Source of the DNA: Pseudonocardia asaccharolytica DSM 44247 = NBRC 16224
GTDB taxonomy: Bacteria; Actinomycetota; Actinomycetes; Mycobacteriales; Pseudonocardiaceae
Reading direction: 5' to 3'
Assembly (NCBI RefSeq): GCF_000423625.1
Contig: NZ_AUII01000004.1
Coordinates: 1-64,000, forward strand
Length of the DNA: 64,000 bases
Positions 7,629-30,595 of the stretch are shown here, in pieces (within the stretch, counting starts at the first letter, position 1; each line of letters opens with the position of its first letter). The notes beneath the pieces were generated by a model that saw nothing but the letters and a program-made list of their open reading frames with translations, was not told the origin of the DNA and did no database searches. Both the position numbers and the translations under genes were made by a program.

Positions 7629-8963
7629 ATGTCCGTCACGACACGCGCCGCATCGCCGATTCACGATCTCATCGGCGTGGGCTTCGGCCCCTCGAACCTC
7701 GCGCTGGCGATCGCGGTCGCCGAGGAGGAGCCGGCGGACGCCGGAACGGGGTCGGCGTTGTTCCTGGAGCGGCAGCCGCGCTTCGGCTGGCACCGCGGCA
7801 TGCTGATCGACGACGCGACGATGCAGGTGTCGTTCCTCAAGGACCTGGTGACGCTGCGCAACCCGGCGAGCCGGTTCAGCTTCCTGTCGTATCTGCACAG
7901 CCGCGGCCGGCTCGTCGACTTCATCAACCACAAGAACCTCTTCCCACTGCGCGTGGAGTTCCACGACTACCTGGAGTGGGCCGCGGCGCAGGTCGGGGAC
8001 CTCGTCCGCTACGGCCACGAGGTCGTCGGCGTGCGCCCGGTGACGCTTCGCGGGACGGTCGAGGGCTTCGAGGTGACCACCCGCGGCCCCGATGACCAGC
8101 TCACCAGCCATCGCGCCCGCAACGTGGTGTTCGGGCTGGGGCTGCGGCCCAAGCTGCCCGACGGCGTCTCGGCCGGGCCCCGGATCTGGCACAACCGCGA
8201 CCTGCTCCGCTCGGTCGACGGACTCGGCGCCACCCGGCCCTCGCGGTTCGTCGTCGTGGGTGCCGGGCAGAGCGCCGCGGAGGTCACCGCATTCCTGCAC
8301 CGGAGCTTCCCGGAGACGGAGGTCTGCTCGGTCTTCGCGCGCTACGGCTACAGCCCGGCCGACGACAGCTCGTTCGCGAACCGGATCTTCGATCCGGAGG
8401 CCGTCGATCACTTCTTCGCCGCGCCCGAGCACGTCAAGCAGATGATGGTCGACTACCACGCCAACACGAACTACTCCGTGGTCGACATCGACCTGATCCA
8501 GGACCTCTACCGGCGCGTCTACCAGGAGAAGGTGCTGGGACACGAGCGGCTGCGTCTGTTCCCGGCCTCCCGGCTGGCCTCGGTGGTCGCCGACGCGGAC
8601 AGCGTCGCGGTCACCGTCGAATCACTCACCACCGGCGAGGTGACGCGGCTCGACGCGGACGTCGTCGTCTACGCGACCGGCTACCGCCCGGCCGACCCGC
8701 TGACGCTGCTGGGTGAGCTCGGGGCCGCCTGCCACCGGGACGACCAGGGACGACTGCGCGTCGAGCGCGACTACCGCGTCGTCACCGAACCCGAGGTGCG
8801 GGGCGGGATCTACCTGCAGGGGGGCACCGAGCACACCCACGGGCTGTCGTCCTCGCTGCTGTCCAACGCGGCGGTCCGGGCCGCGGAGATCCTGCGTTCG
8901 ATCTTCGCGAACCGGCGGCGGGCGCTGCCGATGTCCCGCGACTCGCTCACCCCGGCGGTCTAG
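7629..8963 (+). CDS. L-ornithine N5-monooxygenase (SidA/PvdA/CchB family)
   Basis: A 444-residue flavin- and NADPH-dependent N-hydroxylase that makes N5-hydroxyornithine, the iron-binding precursor of the siderophore. Visible are the FAD site GVGFGPSNLALAIAV near the N-terminus, the family stretch QVSFLKDLVTLRNP, the NADPH site VVVGAGQSAAEV (near residue 205) and the C-terminal YATGYRP. ATG 7629 follows GAGGGGA and begins shortly before the FAD motif; the iron box at 7559-7577 overlaps the longer possible start. Lysine is a possible substrate in this family, but the NRPS carries the known hydroxyornithine code, so ornithine is preferred. It heads the run to the lipoprotein, NRPS and MbtH genes. 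Confidence 0.93.
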   Translation: MSVTTRAASPIHDLIGVGFGPSNLALAIAVAEEEPADAGTGSALFLERQPRFGWHRGMLIDDATMQVSFLKDLVTLRNPASRFSFLSYLHSRGRLVDFINHKNLFPLRVEFHDYLEWAAAQVGDLVRYGHEVVGVRPVTLRGTVEGFEVTTRGPDDQLTSHRARNVVFGLGLRPKLPDGVSAGPRIWHNRDLLRSVDGLGATRPSRFVVVGAGQSAAEVTAFLHRSFPETEVCSVFARYGYSPADDSSFANRIFDPEAVDHFFAAPEHVKQMMVDYHANTNYSVVDIDLIQDLYRRVYQEKVLGHERLRLFPASRLASVVADADSVAVTVESLTTGEVTRLDADVVVYATGYRPADPLTLLGELGAACHRDDQGRLRVERDYRVVTEPEVRGGIYLQGGTEHTHGLSSSLLSNAAVRAAEILRSIFANRRRALPMSRDSLTPAV

Positions 8964-9028
8964 ATCCACCTCCGCGCACGGCGGAGCGGTCCGCCGGAGT
9001 TCAACCCTGCCCGAAAGAAGGATGCACC

Positions 9029-10048
9029 ATGTTTCCCACCCGAACCGCCCGCCGGGGCCTGGGGGCCGCGCTCGCGCTGCTCCTCGCCACGCTCCTGGCC
9101 GCCTGTGGCGGCGCCGAACCGAAGGTCGACGCCGCGGCCGACACCCGGACGGGGGCGTTCCCGGTCACCGTCGAGCACAAGTACGGGAGCACGACGATCC
9201 CCGCGCAGCCGCAGCGGATCGTCACCCTGGGCCTCTCCGACCAGGACGCGGTGCTGGCGCTGGGCCACAAACCCGTCGGGGCGGTCGCCTGGTTCGGCGA
9301 GGAGCCGTTCGGCAAATGGCCCTGGGTGCGGACGCTGTGGGGCGCCGCGCCGCCGACCATCGTCGGTGAGCGCGACGAGTACAACATCGAGCAGATCGCC
9401 GCGCTGAAACCCGACCTGATCATCGCCCAGTACTCGGGGATGTCGCAGACCCAGTACGACCGGCTCTCCGGAATCGCGCCCGTCGTCGCGCAGCCCAAGG
9501 GATTCGAGGACTACCAGGCGCCGTGGCAGGACATGACGCGCGCGATCGGCAAGGCGCTCGGCCAGGAGCAGAAGGCGGACGAGCTGATCGACGGCATCGC
9601 CGACCGGTTCGCGAAGATCCGCGCCGAGCATCCGGAGTTCGCCGGGATGACCGCCGTGGTGGCCGAGAACTACGAGCCGGGCCAGTACACGGCGTTCTCA
9701 CCGAAGGACCCGAAGATGATCTTCATGTCCGAGATGGGCTTCACCATGCCGCAGGCCCTGCAGCAGTTCATCGGCACGAAGAACCTCGTGGACTTCAGCG
9801 CCGAGCGGCTCGACCTCCTCGAGGCCGACCGGCTGGTGTGGCTGACCGGTGACGCGGGGACCGAGCCGCGGATCAAGGCCGACCCGCTCTACCAGCGGCT
9901 GCGCGTCGCGACCGAGCACCGCGAGCTGTTCGTGCCCTACGACGTTCCCCCGATCGGCGCGGCCCTGTCGTTCAACACGGTCCTGAGCATCCCGTACGCC
10001 GCCGACCAGCTCGTTCCGCAGCTGGCCGCCGCCGGAAAGCAGCAGTAG
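9029..10048 (+). CDS. Fe(III)-siderophore ABC-transporter substrate-binding lipoprotein
   Basis: A 339-residue class III (FepB/FhuD-like) binding protein. The N-terminus is a lipoprotein signal peptide: Arg-rich start, hydrophobic [16 protein letters not shown] with Cys 26 as the likely lipidated residue. The mature part has the two-lobed TroA-type layout: [18 protein letters not shown], then [11 protein letters not shown], a long helix, and a second lobe ending in a closing helix rich in Ala and Gln. It would bind the returning ferric siderophore at the outer face of the membrane. It sits 8 bp before the NRPS start, so it is made together with it. No permease or ATPase genes for uptake are in the window, so the rest of the importer must be encoded elsewhere. 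Confidence 0.9.
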   Translation: MFPTRTARRGLGAALALLLATLLAACGGAEPKVDAAADTRTGAFPVTVEHKYGSTTIPAQPQRIVTLGLSDQDAVLALGHKPVGAVAWFGEEPFGKWPWVRTLWGAAPPTIVGERDEYNIEQIAALKPDLIIAQYSGMSQTQYDRLSGIAPVVAQPKGFEDYQAPWQDMTRAIGKALGQEQKADELIDGIADRFAKIRAEHPEFAGMTAVVAENYEPGQYTAFSPKDPKMIFMSEMGFTMPQALQQFIGTKNLVDFSAERLDLLEADRLVWLTGDAGTEPRIKADPLYQRLRVATEHRELFVPYDVPPIGAALSFNTVLSIPYAADQLVPQLAAAGKQQ

Positions 10049-10056
10049 GAGCCAGG

Positions 10057-25268
<15,212 letters not shown>

Positions 25269-25272
<4 letters not shown>

Positions 25273-25484
25273 CCAACCCGTTCGACAACCCCGACGGCCG
25301 GTTCCTGGTGCTGGTCAACGACGAGGACCAGCACTCGCTGTGGCCGGCGTTCGCCGAGGTGCCGCCCGGCTGGCGGCGGGTGTTCGGCGAGGACACCCGC
25401 GACGCCTGCCTGGCCTACGTCGAGGAGCACTGGACCGATCTGCGCCCGCGCAGCCTGCGCGAACGCACCCGGGCCGTGGGCTGA
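25269..25484 (+). CDS. mbtH: MbtH-like NRPS helper protein
   Basis: A 71-residue MbtH-family protein that binds and activates adenylation domains. The family signature is complete: [24 protein letters not shown], the Cys-Leu-x-Tyr (ACLAYV) and [10 protein letters not shown]. The GTG start at 25269 overlaps the NRPS stop (GTGA), so it is translationally coupled and most likely serves that synthetase. Its length is usual for the family. It is the last gene of the operon; the next gene is convergent, with 4 bp between the stops. Confidence 0.95.
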
Positions 25485-25488
25485 TCCG

Positions 25489-26697
25489 TCAGCCCTGGCC
25501 GGCCGTGCGGGAGTGCCCGGCGAAGAACCGCACCATCTCCGCCGACGCGTCCGGCCCGTCCGGATCGGTGTAGGAGCCGCCCGTGGCGCCACCCGACCAC
25601 GCGTGGCCCGACCCGTGCACCGTCCACTGCTCGGCGACCGTCCGCCCGGCACGTTGCACCTGCGTGCGGCTGTAGGACCGTCCTGCGGCCCCGTGTTCCC
25701 TGACCGTCGTGGCGGTGCCGGCGGGCGCGAACTGCTCGACGACCCGCGCCGCGTTGACCGGGCTGACCACGGTGTCGGCATCGCCGTGAAACGTGATCAC
25801 CGGGACGGTCCGGGTGAGTGGCGGCAGCGCCAGCGGCCCCTGCCGCATCGCGGCGAAGGCTGAGACGAGGTCGCGGGCGGCGCCGTACCCCAGCCCGGAG
25901 TGCACACCGGCGGCGGCGAAGACGTCGGGGTGGGTCGCTGCCATGACCGCGGCCATCGCGGCGCCGGCGGAGAAACCGGCGACGTACACGCGGTCCGGGT
26001 CGGCCGGGTGCTCGGCGAGCACCTGTCCGGTGATGCCCGCGATCAGCGACGGCTCGCCCGCGCCGCGGCGCTGGTCGCCGGGCTGGAACCAGTTCCAGTA
26101 GCGGCCCGGGTTGGCGGAGGTGACCTGCTCGGGATAGACGACGAGGAAGGTGTGCTCCTCGGCCCGCTCGTTCATCAGAGTGGCGGCGGCGAAGTCGGCA
26201 GGTGTCTGCGTCCCACCGTGCAGCATGACGATCAGTGGCACCGGCTGTCCGGTCCATCCGCTGGGCACGTACAGCGTGTAGGGCCGCTCGCCCGCGGGCC
26301 CCCGGTAGGTGCGGGACAGCGTCTCGCCGGGCAGTATCGGTCCGGTCGGGACGGTCGGGGCGAGGTCCGGCAGGCCCGAGGCGAGACCGGTCAGGCCCGG
26401 GAGGTTCCGCAGGTCGGGCATCGTCAGGCGCGGCGCCTTCGTCAGGCCCGCCGGCGGCGCCGCGACGGAGGCCTTGGACGGCCGCGACGTCGGGCGGCGG
26501 CCGACCAGCCAGCGGAGGGCGGCCGGTGTACGGGCCGACGGGCCGGGCCCCGCCGAGCCGGCCCCGGGGCCGCGGGACCGGTCGTCGACGGGCCGGCCGT
26601 GCAGGGTGCGCTGGATGAGTGCGGTGGCCTCGGTGAGCCGGCCCTCGCGGGTCAGCCGCGTCGCCTCGGCCATCGCGGCCATTCGCTGGTGGTCCAT
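25489..26697 (-). CDS. PHB-depolymerase-family esterase
   Basis: A 402-residue alpha/beta hydrolase of the short-chain polyhydroxyalkanoate depolymerase/LpqC type. The N-terminus reads EATRLTREGRLTEATALIQR, a helical start typical of the intracellular-looking members; no signal peptide is present. A Pro-rich linker (about 50-110) leads to the catalytic domain: LIVMLHGGTQTPADFA (oxyanion region), the lipase box GFSAGAAM with the nucleophile Ser, HGDADTVV with the acid, and HGSGHAWSGG with the His. ATG 26697 follows GGAG at good spacing. Upstream on the same strand is a ribbon-helix-helix protein, a pairing I recall for these esterases. It is not the thioesterase of the NRPS: wrong family and opposite strand. 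The natural ester is unknown. Confidence 0.85.
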   Translation of the reverse strand: MDHQRMAAMAEATRLTREGRLTEATALIQRTLHGRPVDDRSRGPGAGSAGPGPSARTPAALRWLVGRRPTSRPSKASVAAPPAGLTKAPRLTMPDLRNLPGLTGLASGLPDLAPTVPTGPILPGETLSRTYRGPAGERPYTLYVPSGWTGQPVPLIVMLHGGTQTPADFAAATLMNERAEEHTFLVVYPEQVTSANPGRYWNWFQPGDQRRGAGEPSLIAGITGQVLAEHPADPDRVYVAGFSAGAAMAAVMAATHPDVFAAAGVHSGLGYGAARDLVSAFAAMRQGPLALPPLTRTVPVITFHGDADTVVSPVNAARVVEQFAPAGTATTVREHGAAGRSYSRTQVQRAGRTVAEQWTVHGSGHAWSGGATGGSYTDPDGPDASAEMVRFFAGHSRTAGQG

Positions 26698-26753
26698 GGC
26701 ATCTCCGATCTCAGCGGGTGAAGCTCGGACAGGCGGCCGGATGGCCACGCTGC

Positions 26754-27155
26754 TCAGACGATGCGCGGTCCGAGGGCGGTCTTGACGGCGGCGCTGGCGC
26801 GGAAGGCGCCGAGTACCTCGACCGACGCGATGGTGGCGAGGGCCAGTTCGGGCGGGACGTCCTCGGCGATGGTCGCCAGGCCGAGCACGCGGACGTCCAC
26901 GGTCCGCCCCGCCGTGCGCAGCTCCTCGAGGTCGCTCCGGGACAGATGCTGCGTTCCGAGAACGAGCGTCTTGCGGGCGACCGTCTGGTCGACGGCGGTG
27001 GCCCGGGTCGCGAGCTGCGCGCGGACCGCGGTGCGGATGAAGTCGGCCCGGTTGGTGTAGAAACCCTCCTGCACCAGCAGGTCGATCTGGCCCAGGTCGA
27101 CGAGCCCGAGGTTCACGGTGATCTTCTCGGTCTTCTCGACATCGCCCCGCGCCAC
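26754..27155 (-). CDS. CopG-type ribbon-helix-helix DNA-binding protein
   Basis: A 133-residue protein. Near the N-terminus EKITVNLG forms the DNA-binding strand, followed by LGQIDLLVQEGFYTNRADF and IRTAVRAQL, the two helices of a ribbon-helix-helix dimer; the rest (about 65-133) is a C-terminal extension of unknown role. GTG 27155 is preferred because AAGGGGAGGG stands 3-12 bases upstream; ATGs at 27173 and 27188 would place the start inside the palindrome. The perfect 40-bp palindrome at 27169-27208 lies just before the start, which suggests that the protein represses itself and perhaps the esterase gene that follows on the same strand, 56 bp downstream. The family is also used as antitoxin; no toxin partner is seen. 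Confidence 0.75.
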   Translation of the reverse strand: MARGDVEKTEKITVNLGLVDLGQIDLLVQEGFYTNRADFIRTAVRAQLATRATAVDQTVARKTLVLGTQHLSRSDLEELRTAGRTVDVRVLGLATIAEDVPPELALATIASVEVLGAFRASAAVKTALGPRIV

Positions 27156-27168
27156 AGACCCTCCCCTT

Positions 27169-27208
27169 GCCATCCATGCACCATCCATATGGATGGTGCA
27201 TGGATGGC
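27169..27208. promoter_or_regulatory. Perfect 40-bp palindrome, likely operator of the RHH gene
   Basis: The two 20-bp halves meet at 27188/27189 with no mismatch. Each half contains two copies of an 8-mer (CCATCCAT on one side, ATGGATGG on the other) separated by GCA/TGC, so the element offers four half-sites, as expected for two bound ribbon-helix-helix dimers. It sits 14 bp upstream of the preferred GTG start at 27155. It could also fold as a hairpin in the leader. Confidence 0.7.
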
Positions 27209-27496
27209 TGTCTCCACGCAAGCCGCCGCCCCCGGAACCCCAGCACGTTATGGCTCCACAACGTTGGGCACCAGGCCCGCCACCGCGTTATGGAGCCATA
27301 ACGTCGTCGAACCCGTGAATCCGCCGTCCCCCACAGCGCGTTATCGCTCCATGACGCGGGTAGGGGCGGGGCTCGTGCGGCGCGGCCGGTGACGATCGGG
27401 GGAGTGACCGGAATCCCCGCGCGTCCTCCGGGTGGCCGCTGTACGGGGGCGGCCTGCGGAGAGACGATGCACTGGGCGCACTGCGCTCGGGGGGAC
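27209..27496. repeat. Intergenic stretch with three copies of an 18-bp palindromic repeat
   Basis: This gene-free stretch between divergent genes carries three related inverted repeats: 27246-27263 (CGTTATGGCTCCACAACG, one mismatch in the arms), 27286-27303 (CGTTATGGAGCCATAACG, perfect arms of 8 around AG) and 27341-27358 (CGTTATCGCTCCATGACG). The same motif recurs as a tandem array inside drmMI near 48.2 kb. It must also hold the promoter of the lipoprotein gene; no clear -35/-10 pair was identified. Confidence 0.75.
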
Positions 27497-27561
27497 AGGA
27501 GACTCTGATCGTTTCTTTCGCACGTGGCACTGCCCGTCGGCTGGCCGGGGCCACCGCGGTC

Positions 27562-28113
27562 GTGCTGAGCGTCGTCGTCATCACCGCCTGCGGGACGTCG
27601 TCGCCGCCGGCACCGGCGCCGCCACCACCGGCGCCGTCGGCCGCGCCGACCCCGCAGGCGTCTGCCGACGACCTCAGCGCGCTGCTCATCCAGCCCAGCG
27701 ACGTCCAGATCCCGGGCCTGTCCCGTCAGGGGGTCCAGCAGGTCGGGGAGGGCACCCTGCGCGGTGTGGCCACATTCTTCAGCACCGAGGACGGCACCCG
27801 CCAGCTGGGCGAGACGATCATCCTGCTGCCGGACCCCGAGGCGGCTAGGTCGGCGGTGCAGGGGGCCGCGTCGATGACCCAGCAGCAGCGCCCGGGCGCC
27901 ACCATGTCGGCGGTGCCGGTCGGTGAGGGTGCGGTGCTGTTCACCGGCTTCGAGCATGAGGGGACGGCGTCCACGCTGCTGCTGTTCAACCAGGGCGTGG
28001 CCTCGGTGGCCATGGACTTCCGCGGCCCGGCGGGTGACCCGGTGCCGCCGGACGTGGCCACCACGGCGGGAGCGCGCCAGGCCGCGCTGCTGGCGTCGGG
28101 CCTGCCGCGCTGA
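27562..28113 (+). CDS. Putative lipoprotein of unknown function
   Basis: Coordinates use the first standard start (GTG 27562), giving 183 residues, but the true start is probably about 18 codons upstream. There the frame is open, AGGAG stands at 27497-27501 and only CTG 27505 or ATC 27508 follow at usable spacing. The upstream codons complete a signal peptide (Arg-Arg, then LAGATAVVLSVVVITAC) whose Cys is the lipidation site. A Pro/Ala linker leads to a globular domain of about 145 residues (SADDLSALLIQPSDVQIPGL to the end) that resembles sensor-like domains of mycobacterial-type lipoproteins. I do not recognise the family. It lies alone between a divergent DNA-binding protein gene and convergent catabolic genes. 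Confidence 0.6.
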   Translation: MLSVVVITACGTSSPPAPAPPPPAPSAAPTPQASADDLSALLIQPSDVQIPGLSRQGVQQVGEGTLRGVATFFSTEDGTRQLGETIILLPDPEAARSAVQGAASMTQQQRPGATMSAVPVGEGAVLFTGFEHEGTASTLLLFNQGVASVAMDFRGPAGDPVPPDVATTAGARQAALLASGLPR

Positions 28114-28120
28114 CCGCGCC

Positions 28121-28231
28121 TCAGGTTCCCAGAGGCGACGGCCGGCGATGTCGGCGCCGCCGCCACAGCTCGGCGCCTCGCGGAAGGCTTCCCGTATGGG
28201 TCGTGATGATCCGGCCCTCGCTGCGCTGCAC
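28121..28231 (-). pseudogene. Truncated start of a MetE-like (cobalamin-independent methionine synthase family) gene
   Basis: A 36-codon frame opens at GTG 28231 after GAGGAGGAGACG and reads VQRSEGRIITTHTGSLPR, which is the start signature of the MetE-like/epoxyalkane-CoM-transferase-like family (QRS..RI.TTH.GSLPR). After about 20 residues the match ends in an Arg-rich run and a stop at 28121. The ribosome site and start are intact, so this looks like the 5' stub left by a deletion. It follows the hydrolase gene by 73 bp on the same strand and may once have been its operon partner. Confidence 0.6.
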
Positions 28232-28304
28232 CGTCTCCTCCTCGGCGGTCCTGTGCGTGAGGAGTGCGGGGTGGCCGCCGCGACGACCACCCCGCACAAT
28301 TCCC

Positions 28305-29111
28305 CTATTCGGCCAGGAAGTCCGCGACCAGCCGCGCCACCTGCTCGGTCTGCTCGAGCTGCGGCAGATGCGCGGCGTCCCGGATCCGCTCCACCCTGGC
28401 CCCGCCGATCCGGGACGCGAACTCCTCGGCGTAGGCCGGCGGGGCCAGCCGGTCCTGCTCGCCCCACACGATGAGGGTGCGGGCCCGGATCCGGTACAGC
28501 CGCTTGTGCAGACCCTTCTCCGGGAACGGCCACATGAACTTCCCGGTGCAGGCCTGCGCCCAGGTCGCGGCGATGAGGGCGTCGGCCATCTGTTCCGGGT
28601 CCTCGGGCATCCGCAGGAACTCCTGCGCCAGCTCACCCTGCGGATCGGCGAAGGCGATCTCGACGACCTCCTGCGGGGTCATCTGCAGGAACTGGGCGAC
28701 CGGGATGTCGTCGCGCCACAACCCGACCGGGCACAGCAGCACCAGCCGGTTGACCCGCTCGGGGTTGGTGGCGGCGATCTCGGCGCCGATCATGCCGCCG
28801 AACGAGTGCCCGACCACCGCGGGCGCGTCCAGGTCCAGCTCGTCGAACAGGTCGTAGTGGTGCAGGACCAGGTCCCACAGGTCGTCCACGGCCTTGATCG
28901 CGTCCGGGTCCCCGGGGGTGGTCCCGGGATGTTCCGGCGCGTAGACGGTGTTGTGCTGGGCCAGCGCGTCGAGGAACGGGTCCCACTGCAGTCCCATCGC
29001 GCCGTGCAGGTACACCACCGGCGGGCCCTGCCCCGCGACGAGTACGCGCGGGTTGACCTGGCCGCCGAGGGTGGCGACACGGCGTTCGGCGACTCCCGCG
29101 GTCGCCGTCAT
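28305..29111 (-). CDS. Alpha/beta-fold hydrolase
   Basis: A 268-residue hydrolase of the MhpC/haloperoxidase-like type. Key elements: PPVVYLHGAMGLQWDPFL (HG oxyanion motif), VVGHSFGGMIGAEIA with the nucleophile Ser in GHSFGG, a helical cap (FLQMTPQEVVEIAF), LIVWGEQDRLAPP with the acid Asp, and DAAHLPQLEQ with the catalytic His. The ATG at 29111 overlaps the stop of the flavin monooxygenase (ATGA), so the two enzymes are coupled. Such pairs usually open or cleave an oxygenated ester, lactone or ring product of the monooxygenase. The substrate is unknown. Confidence 0.88.
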   Translation of the reverse strand: MTATAGVAERRVATLGGQVNPRVLVAGQGPPVVYLHGAMGLQWDPFLDALAQHNTVYAPEHPGTTPGDPDAIKAVDDLWDLVLHHYDLFDELDLDAPAVVGHSFGGMIGAEIAATNPERVNRLVLLCPVGLWRDDIPVAQFLQMTPQEVVEIAFADPQGELAQEFLRMPEDPEQMADALIAATWAQACTGKFMWPFPEKGLHKRLYRIRARTLIVWGEQDRLAPPAYAEEFASRIGGARVERIRDAAHLPQLEQTEQVARLVADFLAE

Positions 29112-30352
29112 GACAGCTGCTCCTTCTCCTTGTTGCGCAGCCGCTCGGGCCACCACTCGTTCTCCCACGGCTCGTCGTCCCACAGCGGGCGCAGGTGGGG
29201 CAGCACCTGCTCGGCGAACAGGTCGATGTTGCGCATGGTCAGGTCGTGCGGCATCGAGCCGATCTGCAACAGGACCATGAGGTTGCCGATGTGCAGGTTC
29301 CGGCAGGCCTCGATCAGCTGTTCGCGGACCGTGGCCGGGCTGCCGGCGATGACGAACTGCTTGTCGACCAGCTCGCGGTAGCTGTACTGCTGGGCGGCCT
29401 CCAGCTCCTGGCCGATCTTCAACGTCAGCCCGGAACGAATGCCCTTTTCCAGGCTGCGGTAGTCCTGGTGCCCGGGTGGGCCGAAGTAGTGCAGCGGGAT
29501 GTGCATGCACTTGCGGTAGAAGTACTCGCAGTGCCGGGCGTAGTCGCGTTCGGCCTGCGCGTCGCTGTCGGCGACGACGACGAGCTGCAGGAACCCGGCG
29601 CGGTACGGGTTCTGCTTGAGCCCGAACTGGTCCACGAACCGCCAGAACCCGGCCATCGTCTGCTCGGCGGCCTTGGCGCCGAAGTAGCTGAGGAAGCAGT
29701 AGCAGTGGTCGTTCTTGGCCGAGAACTCCCAGGTGCTGTAGCTGCCGGTGCCCGGCACCCAGACCGGAGGGTGGGGCTTCTGCACCGGACGCGGCCACAG
29801 GTTGACCTTGCCCAGCTTGGTGTACTTGCCGTTCCAGGCGAACATCTCCTGCGACTGCCAGGCCTTGAGGATGAGATCGTGCGCCTCGTAGTAGCGCTCG
29901 CGCTGCTCCACCGGCGTGATCCCGTAGACCTGGCAGGCGTCCATCGCCGTCCCCAGCGGCATGCCCGCGATCAGGCGTCCGCCGCTGATGCAGTCCAGCA
30001 TCGCGTACTCCTCGGCGATGCGGATCGGCGGCTGCGTGGTCGGCAGCGTGGCCCCCATCTGCACGATCGCGACGTCCATACCGTTGGTCTCGCGGGCCAG
30101 CGCCGAGCCCATCAGGTTCGGCCCCGGCATGAAGCCGTAGGCGTTCTGGTGGTGCTCATTGACACAGATGCCGTCGAATCCGACTCGCGCGGCGTGGACG
30201 AGTTCGTCGAGGGTCCAGTTGTAGAACTGGCCGATGCGGTCGGGATCGGCGAGCTCGGGGAACGGCGGGTCCACCCATACCGACTTGTACCGGCGCTCGA
30301 AGTCGTCCGGCAGCTCGCGGTGCGGCATCAGATGGAACATCGAGACCTTCAT
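29108..30352 (-). CDS. LLM-class flavin-dependent monooxygenase
   Basis: A 414-residue luciferase-like (bacterial TIM-barrel, F420 or FMN) oxidoreductase. It starts MKVSMFHLMPHRELP at ATG 30352; an upstream ATG at 30460 would add an Arg-rich tail without family character. Typical parts are GFDGICVNEHHQNAYG, the barrel strands AIVQMGATLPTTQPPIRIAEE and MLDCISGGRLIAG, and the C-terminal VIAGSPATVREQLIE. It probably oxygenates a small lipophilic compound together with the coupled hydrolase. FMN against F420 cannot be told by eye, although Gly-Arg-Leu after the Ser-Gly-Gly fits FMN/FMNH2 users. The 243 bp to the next, divergent gene hold the promoters of both directions. Confidence 0.85.
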   Translation of the reverse strand: MKVSMFHLMPHRELPDDFERRYKSVWVDPPFPELADPDRIGQFYNWTLDELVHAARVGFDGICVNEHHQNAYGFMPGPNLMGSALARETNGMDVAIVQMGATLPTTQPPIRIAEEYAMLDCISGGRLIAGMPLGTAMDACQVYGITPVEQRERYYEAHDLILKAWQSQEMFAWNGKYTKLGKVNLWPRPVQKPHPPVWVPGTGSYSTWEFSAKNDHCYCFLSYFGAKAAEQTMAGFWRFVDQFGLKQNPYRAGFLQLVVVADSDAQAERDYARHCEYFYRKCMHIPLHYFGPPGHQDYRSLEKGIRSGLTLKIGQELEAAQQYSYRELVDKQFVIAGSPATVREQLIEACRNLHIGNLMVLLQIGSMPHDLTMRNIDLFAEQVLPHLRPLWDDEPWENEWWPERLRNKEKEQLS

Positions 30353-30595
30353 GGGGCGTCCTCCAGCATGGATCCTGCTGTGTCGGCGCCGATGTCGAGA
30401 TCGGGGCGGCACCCCGTTGGCGTCCTTGTGAGTGATCCAGATCACGCGGCGCCGTGTCACCGACCCTGCGCGGTGCGTCGGCGCTGGTCAATAGGCCAGG
30501 CGGGCGGCACCGGACGCGGACGTTGGGTAGGTGCGCGGTAACGGTGGGTGATTCGGTGCCGATTGGTAGGCAGCAGGCGAGGGAGAGCGACCGTC

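Noticed and set aside
25489-26697. Esterase as the missing NRPS thioesterase
   Set aside because: It is a PHB-depolymerase-type enzyme on the opposite strand, next to its own regulator; it lacks type II thioesterase sequence features.
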